A stretch of 64,000 nt of DNA. Origin: an uncultured Roseobacter sp. (GTDB lineage: Bacteria > Pseudomonadota > Alphaproteobacteria > Rhodobacterales > Rhodobacteraceae). The notes beneath the pieces were generated by a model. That model did not search any database, had not been told where the DNA came from, and saw only the letters and a program-made list of their open reading frames with translations. Of this stretch, positions 31,289-41,305 are shown piece by piece; the stretch's first letter is position 1, and each line of letters starts with the position of its first letter. The DNA is taken from assembly GCF_947495025.1 (NCBI RefSeq), contig NZ_CANLXG010000001.1, positions 434,001-498,000 of the forward strand. Direction: 5' to 3'. A program made the position numbers and the translations under genes.

Positions 31289-31621
31289 AACCTACCGTAA
31301 CCATTCCCTGCCACGAGTTGCATTCAGACTTCGAACGCAACCTAGAGGAGAATATGGTTACCTGATCGTTAATATCCGGCATTCCCGATAGTATTGTATC
31401 TATTGGATAAACAGTATTTAAACCAACGCACGGTATCTTGCACGAATACGCAACAGTCCCGCCACATTGTGCGCGGTCAGACTTTATTCACCACTCTTAA
31501 CAGAACCCTGGCATCCCGGTACGTGCGCAGCCCGCCTGGCGCAACACCCGGAAAGGTTGTGCCATAGTGTCTTCATCCGGTTGCAGTGGGGGCTGTGACC
31601 GCACAACAAAGGAAGATACCC

Positions 31622-31912
31622 ATGCAAGACGTTCTCTCGATGCTCCACGCGCTGCGCCGTCCACCACTTCTGATGCGCGCTGCAAGGATCGGCGCCGAAG
31701 ACTACAGACGCCCGGTTCACCTGCCGCGGCTTCTGGGGTACGGCAACCTGCCCCGCCACAGTGCCGCTCTGCTGCGCCTGATGGAAATCGAGGCGGGGCT
31801 GAACGTGCAGCGCCTCAACAGCGACACCGCCTACAGCCTTGTGCGCCATGTGGATGTTCTGATCGCCATGCTCGGCGAAGCCCGCGTGCTCAAAGCCTCA
31901 CAGGCAGCCTGA
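31622..31912 (+). CDS. DUF6477-type small protein
   Basis: Start MQDVLSMLHALRRPPLLMRAARIGAEDYRRPVHLPRLLGYG... inside the 108-aa ORF. Confidence 0.7.
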   Translation: MQDVLSMLHALRRPPLLMRAARIGAEDYRRPVHLPRLLGYGNLPRHSAALLRLMEIEAGLNVQRLNSDTAYSLVRHVDVLIAMLGEARVLKASQAA

Positions 31913-31914
31913 GA

Positions 31915-33456
31915 TCACATAAAGCTGTCGGGTACTTCGGCCTTTTTGCGCGTGACATAGTCAGACAGTGCTTCACTGACCGCAGGGTCCAGGGCCGGCT
32001 GCTGATAATCACCCAGTAGTTTTTCGACCCGCTCAGACGCGAGCGTCTGCGTATCGCGCCCGCCTTCGTCTTCCCAGGTCTCGTAGGGTTTGTAGTCCAG
32101 CAGGTCCGATTTCCAGAACGCGGCTTTGAAATTTGCCTGCGTATGTGCGCACCCAAGGTAGTGACCACCCGGTCCGACCTCACGGATAGCATCCAGCGCC
32201 TGCGCGTTCTCATCCATGCTGACGCCCTGTGCCAGGTGATGCAGTGTCCCGAGCTGATCCGCGTCCATCACAAATTTCTCAAAGGACGACACCAGCCCGC
32301 CTTCCAGCCAGCCGCAGGAATGAAGCATAAAGTTCACACCTGACAACAGCCCCATGTTCAGGCTGTTCGCCGTCTCATAGGCCGCCTGGGCGTCGGGCAG
32401 CTTCGAGCCACAGAACGACCCGGCGGACCGGTAAGGCAACCCAAGACGCCGCGCGAGCTGTCCTGCACCATAGGTGATATGCGCAGCTTCCGGTGTGCCG
32501 AAGGTTGGCGCACCTGAATTCATATCAATCGATGTCACAAAGGCCCCCATGATCACCGGCGCACCGGGACGGATCAGCTGGCTGTAGGCAATACCAGCCA
32601 GAACCTCTGCCAGCACCTGTGTCAGCGTGCCCGCGACCGAAACCGGCGCCATGGCACCGCCGACGATAAAGGGCGAAATGATGCAGGCCTGATTGTTCTT
32701 TGCGTAAACCTCGAGCGCACCCATCATCACATCGTCAAACGTCATCGGCGAGTTGATGTTGATGAGCGAGGTCATCACCGGATTGTTCTGAACAAAGTCT
32801 TCTCCGAACAGAATGCTGCACATATCCACGCTGTCCTGCGCGCGGCTGGGCTCGGTCACCGACCCCATGAACGGCTTGTCGCTCAGCGTCATATGCGCGT
32901 GCAGCATATCAAGGTGGCGCTTGTTGACCGGAATGTCGGTAGGCTCACAGACCGTGCCGCCCGAGTGGTGCAGCCACTTTGACATATAGCCCAGCTTCAC
33001 GAATTTGCGGAAATCTTCCATCGTTGCATAGCGGCGCCCGCCACTGGCGTCCCGCACAAAGGGCGGGCCATACACCGGCGCAAGCACCAGATTACGGCCG
33101 CCGATCACAACGTTGCGGTCCGGGTTACGCGCATGCTGCGTAAAGCTGGACGGTGCCGTTTTGCACAATTCACGCGCCAGACCGCGCGGGATCCGGACCC
33201 GTTCACCGTCAATGTCGGCTCCGGCTTCTTTCCAGCGGGCCAGTGCTGCCGGGTTCTCGACAAAGTTCACACCAATCTCTTCCAGCACGGTCTCGGCGTT
33301 GTGCTCGATGATCTGCAGCGCTTCCTCGGTCAGAACCTCGAAATCGGGGATATTGCGCTCGATATATTTTGCGGTCTCAAAAGACACTGCGCTGCGGGCT
33401 GCACGTCGTGCCGCACCACCGCCGCCACGTGCCCGTCTGCGTTCTGCTCCAGCCAT
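31915..33456 (-). CDS. Trimethylamine methyltransferase (MttB) superfamily protein, non-pyrrolysine type
   Basis: 513 aa uninterrupted; HNAETVLEEIGVNFVENPAALARWKEAGADIDGERVRIPRGL; VPVNKRHLDMLHAH-type and MNSGAPTFGTPEAAHITYGAGQLARRLGLP motifs. Confidence 0.88.
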   Translation of the reverse strand: MAGAERRRARGGGGAARRAARSAVSFETAKYIERNIPDFEVLTEEALQIIEHNAETVLEEIGVNFVENPAALARWKEAGADIDGERVRIPRGLARELCKTAPSSFTQHARNPDRNVVIGGRNLVLAPVYGPPFVRDASGGRRYATMEDFRKFVKLGYMSKWLHHSGGTVCEPTDIPVNKRHLDMLHAHMTLSDKPFMGSVTEPSRAQDSVDMCSILFGEDFVQNNPVMTSLININSPMTFDDVMMGALEVYAKNNQACIISPFIVGGAMAPVSVAGTLTQVLAEVLAGIAYSQLIRPGAPVIMGAFVTSIDMNSGAPTFGTPEAAHITYGAGQLARRLGLPYRSAGSFCGSKLPDAQAAYETANSLNMGLLSGVNFMLHSCGWLEGGLVSSFEKFVMDADQLGTLHHLAQGVSMDENAQALDAIREVGPGGHYLGCAHTQANFKAAFWKSDLLDYKPYETWEDEGGRDTQTLASERVEKLLGDYQQPALDPAVSEALSDYVTRKKAEVPDSFM

Positions 33457-33678
33457 GATCCCACTCTCCGTTCGGTGTATCTGGCCCCGGTGTTACCCTG
33501 GGCATGCGCAGCCCCCCGCACCGGTTGCGGCGAAGCAGAGAAAAAAGCGACATTCCCCTGCAACAGAGGCCCTCGGGACTGCAGGACAGCGATGGTAAGA
33601 CCCGTCACCACGCTTTGACCGCTTACAGCGAACCGGTTACGCTTGTGGTGATTTCAGATGTTTTTTTTGGGGGTCTTT

Positions 33679-34476
33679 ATGAAACACAAATCTTTTTTCA
33701 CGCTCATTTTCGCATTTTTCTTCTGGGCCACCGCATCACAGGCAATCACCTTTATCAGTGCACGTGCTGAAAACGGTGCGGACACGACCGTTATTTTCCT
33801 GCACGGCTTTGTCAGTGATGCCAGAACGGCCTGGACGCACCCTGCTTCCGGCAGTTATTGGCCAGACTTTTTCCGGACGGACACGGACCTTTCTTGGTTC
33901 AACAGCGCTGTGGTGAGCTATTCAACGTCACTCAACGATCCCAATCTGGGTATTGACGATGTAGCCACCGACGTAACGCGAGAACTCCAGCGTTTTCTGC
34001 AGAACCGCCCCACGGGAGAGAAAATCATTTTTGTCGGGCATAGTCTCGGCGGGATTATCGCGCGGAAATCGATTTTGCAGGATCAGGATATCGCGGATCG
34101 AACTCTGGCGCTCATAACGCTTGGCACACCAATGGCAGGATCGGGGCTAGCCACGTTTGCAATCTGGCTCGGTTTTCAGGGCGGCATCGTCGACGAACTG
34201 CAACGCAGCAGAGACAGTAACTACCTCGGCAGTTTCGAGCGGCAATGGACGAATGCCCAGAACCAAATGCGAATTCCTGTTCATTGTGCAGGAGAAGACA
34301 AAGATGTCGTCGGTGACAGCCTTGGCGCGCTGATGGTCGTGCAGGCAAGAAGCGCAGGCCTTACTTGTACAGATTTTGACGTTCTTTCAGATCAAGACCA
34401 CCAGAGCCTGGTAAAGCCTGAGGATACCAGTGACGACATCCACAAATGGCTGAAGGAACATCTGCAACGCTACTGA
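33679..34476 (+). CDS. Secreted alpha/beta hydrolase (lipase/PGAP1-like)
   Basis: Signal peptide MKHKSFFTLIFAFFFWATASQA; IFLHGFVSDART; nucleophile elbow FVGHSLGGIIAR. Confidence 0.82.
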   Translation: MKHKSFFTLIFAFFFWATASQAITFISARAENGADTTVIFLHGFVSDARTAWTHPASGSYWPDFFRTDTDLSWFNSAVVSYSTSLNDPNLGIDDVATDVTRELQRFLQNRPTGEKIIFVGHSLGGIIARKSILQDQDIADRTLALITLGTPMAGSGLATFAIWLGFQGGIVDELQRSRDSNYLGSFERQWTNAQNQMRIPVHCAGEDKDVVGDSLGALMVVQARSAGLTCTDFDVLSDQDHQSLVKPEDTSDDIHKWLKEHLQRY

Positions 34477-34566
34477 ACCTCTGACCGGAATACATCTGTG
34501 CTGCGCCACCAGCAGGTGCTGCGTTTGCAGCCCTGGCCCGCCCAGATCCCGGGCCCTTGTTCACTA

Positions 34567-34598
34567 TTCCCCGCAAGCGCGATTCCCCGCAAGCGCGC
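34567..34598. repeat. Perfect 2x16-bp tandem repeat upstream of guaA
   Basis: ATTCCCCGCAAGCGCG occurs twice head-to-tail (34567-34582, 34583-34598). Confidence 0.9.
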
Positions 34599-34642
34599 GC
34601 CGGGGGCTTGCCACCGGCACCCCCTGCCCCTAATCAGCGCAC

Positions 34643-36217
34643 ATGAGCATGATTGATCACGACCGCCTCCTCATCATCGACTTCGGCAGCCAGGTCACGC
34701 AGCTGATCGCGCGCCGCCTGCGCGAGCTGAGTGTCTATTGCGAAATCCATCCCTATCAGAACGTCTCGATGGAGATGATCCGCGACATGGGACCGAAAGC
34801 GATCATCTTCTCTGGGGGCCCCGACAGCGTGGTTCGGGATGGCTCCCCGCGCCCGCCCGAAGGCATCTTTGAATATGGCGTGCCCATCCTGGGTATCTGT
34901 TATGGCCAGCAGGTCATGATGCAGGAACTGGGTGGCCGGGTTGAGGGCGGCAAAATTTCAGGCGGCGGCGGAACGGCCGAATTCGGCCGTGCATTCGTGA
35001 CGCCTGCCGGATCGCTCGATCTGCTGGAGGGCTGGTTCGATGGCGGACCAGAGCAGGTCTGGATGAGCCACGGCGATCATGTGGCCGAACTCGCCCCCGG
35101 GTTTGAGGTCTTTGGTACCTCGCCCAATGCGCCCTATGCGATCACGGCCGACCCCACGCGGCATTTCTATGCGGTACAGTTTCACCCCGAAGTACACCAC
35201 ACACCACGCGGGGCGAAACTCTATGAAAACTTTGTGCGTCTTGCAGGCTTCACCGGCGACTGGACCATGGCCGGGTACCGCGAACAGGCGGTTCAGACGA
35301 TCCGCGACCAGGTCGGCGACAAAAAGGTGATCTGTGGTCTGTCGGGCGGCGTTGACAGCTCGGTTGCCGCAGCGCTGATCCACGAGGCAGTTGGCGACCA
35401 GCTGACCTGCGTTTTTGTGGACCACGGCCTGCTGCGCAAGGACGAGGCGCAGGAAGTCGTGACGATGTTCCGCGACAACATGAACCTGCAGGTCATCCAC
35501 GCCGATGAGAGCGATCTTTTTCTGGGCGAACTCGAGGGCCAGTCTGATCCCGAGACCAAACGCAAAATCATCGGGCGGCTCTTTATTGATGTGTTCCAGA
35601 AATACGCAGACGGGATCGAGGGCGCGGAATTTCTGGCCCAGGGCACGCTCTATCCGGATGTGATCGAAAGCGTCAGCTTCTCGGGCGGGCCATCCGTCAC
35701 GATCAAATCGCACCACAATGTGGGTGGCCTGCCTGAAAAGATGGGTCTGAAACTGGTTGAGCCACTGCGCGAACTCTTCAAGGATGAAGTGCGCGCTCTG
35801 GGTCGCGAACTGGGCCTGCCGGCAAGCTTCATCGGACGCCACCCCTTCCCCGGGCCGGGCCTTGCAATCCGCTGTCCGGGCGAGATCACCCGCGAAAAGC
35901 TCGACATCCTGCGCGAGGCTGATGCGGTTTATATCGACCAGATCCGCAAACACGGGCTGTATGATGATATCTGGCAGGCGTTCTGCGCCATTCTGCCGGT
36001 CCGGACGGTGGGTGTCATGGGCGACGGGCGGACCTATGATTTCGCCTGTGCGCTGCGGGCGGTCACGTCAGTGGACGGTATGACGGCGGACTACTATCCG
36101 TTCAGCCATGAGTTTCTGGGGGAAACCGCCACGCGGATCATCAATGAGGTGCCGGGCATCAACCGGGTCACCTATGACATCACCTCAAAACCGCCGGGCA
36201 CCATCGAATGGGAATAA
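34643..36217 (+). CDS. guaA: GMP synthase (glutamine-hydrolysing)
   Basis: [65 protein letters not shown]. Confidence 0.98.
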   Translation: MSMIDHDRLLIIDFGSQVTQLIARRLRELSVYCEIHPYQNVSMEMIRDMGPKAIIFSGGPDSVVRDGSPRPPEGIFEYGVPILGICYGQQVMMQELGGRVEGGKISGGGGTAEFGRAFVTPAGSLDLLEGWFDGGPEQVWMSHGDHVAELAPGFEVFGTSPNAPYAITADPTRHFYAVQFHPEVHHTPRGAKLYENFVRLAGFTGDWTMAGYREQAVQTIRDQVGDKKVICGLSGGVDSSVAAALIHEAVGDQLTCVFVDHGLLRKDEAQEVVTMFRDNMNLQVIHADESDLFLGELEGQSDPETKRKIIGRLFIDVFQKYADGIEGAEFLAQGTLYPDVIESVSFSGGPSVTIKSHHNVGGLPEKMGLKLVEPLRELFKDEVRALGRELGLPASFIGRHPFPGPGLAIRCPGEITREKLDILREADAVYIDQIRKHGLYDDIWQAFCAILPVRTVGVMGDGRTYDFACALRAVTSVDGMTADYYPFSHEFLGETATRIINEVPGINRVTYDITSKPPGTIEWE

Positions 36218-36239
36218 CGCCCGGCTGCGGTGACATCCT

Positions 36240-37103
36240 GTGAGCCCGACCCTCAAAGCCTGTCTGTGGATGATCGGCTCCATCGCTTCGTTTTCTTCCA
36301 TGGCGGTTGCGGGGCGCGAACTGTCCACCTCGCTCGATACCTTCGAGATCATGATGTACCGCAGCATGTTCGGCCTTGTGATCGTGCTGCTGGTGGCAGG
36401 GTTTGCCGGTACTCTGGCTCAGATCAGCACAGGACACTTCCGGCTGCATCTGGTGCGCAACATGGCCCATTTCACCGGGCAGAATCTGTGGTTCTACGCG
36501 GTCACAGTCATTCCGCTGGCGCAGGTCTTTGCACTGGAATTCACCTCTCCGCTCTGGGTGATTGTCCTGTCACCCCTCGTGCTGGGAGAGCGCCTTACTG
36601 CGATGCGCGGGCTGGCCGCTGTTATGGGATTTACCGGGATTCTGATTGTTGCCCGGCCTGACATGGCGGGCATCAATGCCGGTGTGATCACCGCGGCCTC
36701 TTCAGCGATTTTTTTCGCTCTGACGATCATGCTGACCAAGAAGCTGACCCGGACACAAAGCATCACCTGCATTCTGTTCTGGCTGACAGCCATGCAGCTG
36801 GTCTTCGGGATTTTTGCCGCAGGCTATGACGGAGACGTGGCGATCCCCACGGCCGGCGCGCTGCCTCTCGTGTTACTGATCGGCGCTGCGGGTCTGATGG
36901 CCCACTTCTGCATGACAAACGCGCTGTCGCTCGCACCGGCGACGGTGGTGGTTCCTGTCGACTTTTTCCGTCTGCCCACCATCGCGGTGGTCGGCATGCT
37001 GCTGTATCAGGAACCGCTGGAAATTCAGGTTTTCATCGGCGCGCTGATTATTTTTGCGGGAATATACCTCAACCTCTGGTCCGAAACGCGCAGACGCAAT
37101 TAG
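36240..37103 (+). CDS. DMT-superfamily (EamA) transporter
   Basis: 287 aa, about ten hydrophobic segments, EamA repeats (QVFALEFTSPLWVIVLSPLVLGERLT). Confidence 0.87.
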   Translation: MSPTLKACLWMIGSIASFSSMAVAGRELSTSLDTFEIMMYRSMFGLVIVLLVAGFAGTLAQISTGHFRLHLVRNMAHFTGQNLWFYAVTVIPLAQVFALEFTSPLWVIVLSPLVLGERLTAMRGLAAVMGFTGILIVARPDMAGINAGVITAASSAIFFALTIMLTKKLTRTQSITCILFWLTAMQLVFGIFAAGYDGDVAIPTAGALPLVLLIGAAGLMAHFCMTNALSLAPATVVVPVDFFRLPTIAVVGMLLYQEPLEIQVFIGALIIFAGIYLNLWSETRRRN

Positions 37104-37234
37104 TTCTACGTAACGTCACAATGACCTTTTCCCCTGCGTCAACAATTGACCGGCGACGGAATCGTGCTTACCTGCGCCCACTTTTGAGCAATGGTGCGAG
37201 AAAACGATAACCGATCTTCTGGGGAGGAGATTTC

Positions 37235-38359
37235 ATGCGAGTATACATCGGAAGTGTAACAGCTTTGTGTCTGGCGGCGGGTGGCGTCCAGGCAGGCGGG
37301 ATCGACCGCTCCGGCCAGTCAATTGACGCGCTCTTTGAACAGGGTCGCTACGCTGAATTCAGCTTTACCGGCGTCACACCGGATCTGACCGGCGTTTCGC
37401 TCAACCCGATCCTGCCTACTGGTTCAGGCTCCGGTGATATCGCACCAAGCTATTTCCGGTTCGGTGCCGCGTACAAAGCAGACATTAACGAAACATGGTC
37501 CTATGCGCTGATCCTCGACGAGCCTTTCGGCGCCGATGTTGATTACCCCGGTGGTACCGGATATTTCGCCAACGGTTCCGGCGCAAATTTCGAAAGCTAT
37601 GCACTGACCGGGCTTCTGCAGTATAACACCCCGTCAGGGTTCTCGGTATATGGTGGTCTGCGCCTGCAGTCTGTAGAGGCCAGCGTCAATATCGGGCTGA
37701 CCTCTCCGGTCCCCACGATCGACGCAATCGATTATGCCGCAGATGCTGACGTGCATTATGGCATCGGTTATGTGGCCGGCGTCGCTTATGAGCGGCCCGA
37801 CATCGCATTGCGCGTCTCGCTGACATACAGCTCTGAGATCTCGCACGACGTTGATACTGTGGAAACCCAGCCTGGCCTTCCGACAAGGTCAACGTCGACA
37901 GAGTTTGAAACACCCCAGTCCGTCAACCTGGCATTTCAGACCGGTGTTGCACCCAAAACGCTCGTCTTTGGCGGCATCCGCTGGGTCGACTGGTCCGACT
38001 TTGCGCTTGACCCGTCACTTTATACGACGCTGACAGGTGCAAATCTGCTGAGCTACGAGGAAGACGTTGTCACCTATACCCTTGGCGTCGGTCACAAGAT
38101 CAACGATACCTGGTCGGTTGCCGCGACAATCGGATATGAGGAGAACACGCAGAACCTCTTCACCAACCTGGGTCCTGCTGACGGGCAGGAAAGCATCGGT
38201 CTGGCCGCTATCTATACCCGCGGCAACATGAAGATCACCACAGGTGTGCGCTATGTAAGAATTGGCGACACAACCACAGGTCTTTTCGGCTCTCCAGCCG
38301 CCGCCTTCAATGACAACGATGCCATCGCCTTTGGCGTCAAGGTTGGCTTTAACTTCTGA
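37235..38359 (+). CDS. OmpP1/FadL-family outer membrane transport protein
   Basis: Signal peptide, then FadL-like beta-barrel (SYFRFGAAYKADINETWSYALILDEPFGADVDYPGGTGYF; C-terminal AFGVKVGFNF). Confidence 0.88.
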   Translation: MRVYIGSVTALCLAAGGVQAGGIDRSGQSIDALFEQGRYAEFSFTGVTPDLTGVSLNPILPTGSGSGDIAPSYFRFGAAYKADINETWSYALILDEPFGADVDYPGGTGYFANGSGANFESYALTGLLQYNTPSGFSVYGGLRLQSVEASVNIGLTSPVPTIDAIDYAADADVHYGIGYVAGVAYERPDIALRVSLTYSSEISHDVDTVETQPGLPTRSTSTEFETPQSVNLAFQTGVAPKTLVFGGIRWVDWSDFALDPSLYTTLTGANLLSYEEDVVTYTLGVGHKINDTWSVAATIGYEENTQNLFTNLGPADGQESIGLAAIYTRGNMKITTGVRYVRIGDTTTGLFGSPAAAFNDNDAIAFGVKVGFNF

Positions 38360-38380
38360 TCGTACCAACAGATACTACTA

Positions 38381-38410
38381 AACGCCCGCCATCGTGCGGG
38401 CGTTTTTTTT
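38381..38410 (+). terminator. Rho-independent terminator after fadL-like gene
   Basis: AACGCCCGC-catcgt-GCGGGCGTT followed by TTTTTTT. Confidence 0.92.
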
Positions 38411-38459
38411 GCGCATGATCCGGGTGGCACTCCCACCGGATTTCGCTCAGGGTCAGCGC

Positions 38460-39386
38460 ATGACCGAACAGAAATCAATATCACTGCATGCCTGGGGGCT
38501 GCTGTTGCTGCTGGGCATCATCTGGGGCGCGTCTTTCGTGTCCATCCGTGTGGCACTGGACGAAATCGGCCCGCTTACGTCCGTGGCGCACCGTACGTTC
38601 TGGGCCATGGCCCTGCTCTGGCTGGTGGTGCTGGTCATGCGCCTGCCAGTCCCGCGCGATCCGGGCATCTGGCTCGCATTTCTGGTGATGGGCCTGCTGA
38701 ACAATGTGATCCCGTTCGGGCTGATGGCCTGGGGACAGCTGCATATCGAAAGCGGGCTGACGTCTATCCTGAACGCATCGACGGCGATCTTCGGCGTACT
38801 TGTTGCTGCGCTGTTCTTTGCCGATGAACGGCTGACGCTGCGCAAACTCACCGGCGTTTTCCTTGGATTTTCCGGTGTTGCCGTGGCCATTGGTCTGGAA
38901 AACCTGCGCAGCTTCAACCTGCAGTCACTCGCCCAGATCGCGGTGATCGGCGGGACGCTGTCCTATGCCCTTGCCGGCGTCTGGGCGCGCCGGCACCTGG
39001 GCGGCCTGAGGCCACAGGTGGCAGCAGCAGGCATGCTCACCGGTTCGACTCTGGTCACCCTGCCACTGGCTCTGGTATTTGAAGGACCTATCACGCTGGC
39101 GCTCGAGCCACGCACAATGTGGGCCATCGGGTATTATGCTCTGGTCGCCACGGCGGGCGCCTATCTGCTCTATTACCGCGTGCTTGCACTGGCCGGGAGC
39201 GGGAACCTGATGCTGGTGACCCTCCTGATACCGCCGGTCGCCATTGTGCTGGGTGCGCTGATGCTGGGAGAGACCCTCAGCCCGAACGCCTATGCCGGTT
39301 TCGCACTGCTGGCCTGTGGTCTGATCATTCTCGACGGCCGTGTCCTGCCCGCACGGCGCAGGAGCACACCAGCGGCCACAGATTGA
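38460..39386 (+). CDS. DMT-superfamily (EamA) transporter
   Basis: Start MTEQKSISLHAWGLLLLLGIIWGASFVSIRVAL; the upstream part of the ORF overlaps the terminator. Confidence 0.87.
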   Translation: MTEQKSISLHAWGLLLLLGIIWGASFVSIRVALDEIGPLTSVAHRTFWAMALLWLVVLVMRLPVPRDPGIWLAFLVMGLLNNVIPFGLMAWGQLHIESGLTSILNASTAIFGVLVAALFFADERLTLRKLTGVFLGFSGVAVAIGLENLRSFNLQSLAQIAVIGGTLSYALAGVWARRHLGGLRPQVAAAGMLTGSTLVTLPLALVFEGPITLALEPRTMWAIGYYALVATAGAYLLYYRVLALAGSGNLMLVTLLIPPVAIVLGALMLGETLSPNAYAGFALLACGLIILDGRVLPARRRSTPAATD

Positions 39387-39447
39387 CGCCTTGCCCCTGC
39401 AAGGCTAGGACCGTGCTGAGGTTTTCAGCACAACAGGCGGCGCCCAT

Positions 39448-40296
39448 ATGCTCTATTCTTCTGCCAGCGAATGGCGTTCCGCACGGCGCCGGTCTGTGCT
39501 CGTGTACGGCATGTCCGGGCTGGGCAAGACCCATATGTCCAACCTGCTGCGCGCCAGCGGATCATGGTTTCACTACTCCATCGATTACCGCATCGGTACG
39601 CGGTACATGGGCGAATACATTGCCGATAACGCCAAAGCCGAAGCGATGAAGGTACCGTTTCTGCGCAATCTTCTGATGAGTGACAGTATCTACATCGGCT
39701 CCAACATCACCTTTGACAACCTCAGCCCTGTGGCAACATATCTCGGCAAGCCCGGCGATCCCGAACGCGGCGGTCTGCCGATGGCGGAATACGCGCGGCG
39801 CCAGGAACAGTTCCGGCTGGCCGAAATCGCGGCCCTGCGGGACACTGCGCGCTTTGCGCAGCGGGCCGAAGCCCTCTACGGCTATCCGAACTTCATCTGC
39901 GACACAGGCGGGTCGATCTGCGAATGGGTGGACGCCGGTAATGACGACGACGCGCTGATGCGCGAGTTGTCCGCGAACTGTCTGATGATCTGGATCCGCG
40001 GCGATGACGCCCATACCGCCGAACTGGTACGCCGGTTCGACAAAGCGCCTAAACCGATGGCGTATCAGCCAGAATTCCTGGCACGTGTCTGGCAGGAATA
40101 TCTGAATGAAAACAAATGCTCAGAGGTGACTGTTAATCCTGATGATTTCATCCGTTATACCTATGCGCGCGCGCTCGCACACCGCCAGCCCCGTTACGAG
40201 GCAATGGCGCGCTGGGGCATCACCGTCACCGCTGATCAGGTCGCTGCGTTACAGACACCGGAAGACTTTGATGATCTGGTGGAGAGCTGCCTGTAA
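39448..40296 (+). CDS. Uncharacterised P-loop ATPase
   Basis: Walker A VLVYGMSGLGKTHMSNLLR; SWFHYSIDYRIGTRYMGEYI; FICDTGGSICEWVD. Confidence 0.72.
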   Translation: MLYSSASEWRSARRRSVLVYGMSGLGKTHMSNLLRASGSWFHYSIDYRIGTRYMGEYIADNAKAEAMKVPFLRNLLMSDSIYIGSNITFDNLSPVATYLGKPGDPERGGLPMAEYARRQEQFRLAEIAALRDTARFAQRAEALYGYPNFICDTGGSICEWVDAGNDDDALMRELSANCLMIWIRGDDAHTAELVRRFDKAPKPMAYQPEFLARVWQEYLNENKCSEVTVNPDDFIRYTYARALAHRQPRYEAMARWGITVTADQVAALQTPEDFDDLVESCL

Positions 40297-40387
40297 CGAC
40301 ACGCACAGCCTCGTGAAAACGCGCCTCTTGAGACAGAGCCCGCAAAGAGCTATCTGACCAAGCTCAACCCGGAACCGGAAAAAACCT

Positions 40388-41305
40388 ATGCCGATCAAGA
40401 TCCCCGCCGACCTGCCTGCCTATGACGTGCTGACGCGCGAGGGTGTGATGGTCATGGACCCGGATCAGGCTGCGCGCCAGGATATCCGGCCGCTGCGCAT
40501 CGGGCTGCTAAACCTGATGCCGAAGAAAATCCAGACCGAGAACCAGTTCGCCCGCCTGATCGGTGCAACACCGCTGCAGATTGATCTGACGCTGATCCGG
40601 ATGTCCGAGCACCAGACAAAGAATACCGCAGCCGAACATATGGCCGAGTTCTACCGGCCTTTCCAGGACGTGAAACACGAGAAGTTCGACGGTCTGATCA
40701 TCACCGGTGCGCCGATCGAGCACCTGGCCTTTCAGGATGTAACCTACTGGGAGGAACTGCGCGAGGTAATGGACTGGACGCAGACCAACGTGCACTCCAC
40801 CTTTGGTGTGTGCTGGGGTGGTATGGCGATGATCAACCACTTTCACGGCGTGAAAAAACATATGCTGGATGCCAAGGCATTCGGCTGTTTCCGGCACCGT
40901 AATCTGGCACCGGCCTCTCCCTATCTGCGGGGGTTTTCGGATGACTGTGTCATACCGGTTTCGCGCTGGACAGAGATGCGCCAGGACGAGATTGACGCCG
41001 CCTCTGGCCTGCGGACACTGCTTGGCAGTGAAGAAGCCGGACCCTGCCTTGTCGAAGACCCCGGCCACCGCGCGATCTATATCTTCAACCACTTTGAATA
41101 CGACAGTGATACGCTGAAACAGGAATACGACCGGGATGTGGCAGCGGGCACGCCGATCAATGTGCCGATGAACTATTATCCGGACGATGATCCGTCGCGT
41201 ACACCGCTGAACCGGTGGCGCAGCCACGCACATCTGCTTTACGGCAACTGGCTGACAGAGGTGTATCAGGATACACCCTACGATATCGATGCGATCGGGA
41301 CGTAG
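40388..41305 (+). CDS. metA: Homoserine O-acyltransferase (MetA family)
   Basis: [79 protein letters not shown]. Confidence 0.95.
   Translation: MPIKIPADLPAYDVLTREGVMVMDPDQAARQDIRPLRIGLLNLMPKKIQTENQFARLIGATPLQIDLTLIRMSEHQTKNTAAEHMAEFYRPFQDVKHEKFDGLIITGAPIEHLAFQDVTYWEELREVMDWTQTNVHSTFGVCWGGMAMINHFHGVKKHMLDAKAFGCFRHRNLAPASPYLRGFSDDCVIPVSRWTEMRQDEIDAASGLRTLLGSEEAGPCLVEDPGHRAIYIFNHFEYDSDTLKQEYDRDVAAGTPINVPMNYYPDDDPSRTPLNRWRSHAHLLYGNWLTEVYQDTPYDIDAIGT

Noticed and set aside
33457-33657. Possible tRNA or other structured RNA in the gap upstream of the hydrolase
   Set aside because: No tRNA-like cloverleaf or TTCGA-type T-loop found on reading.
34958-35953. 331-aa minus-strand ORF
   Set aside because: Antisense to guaA.
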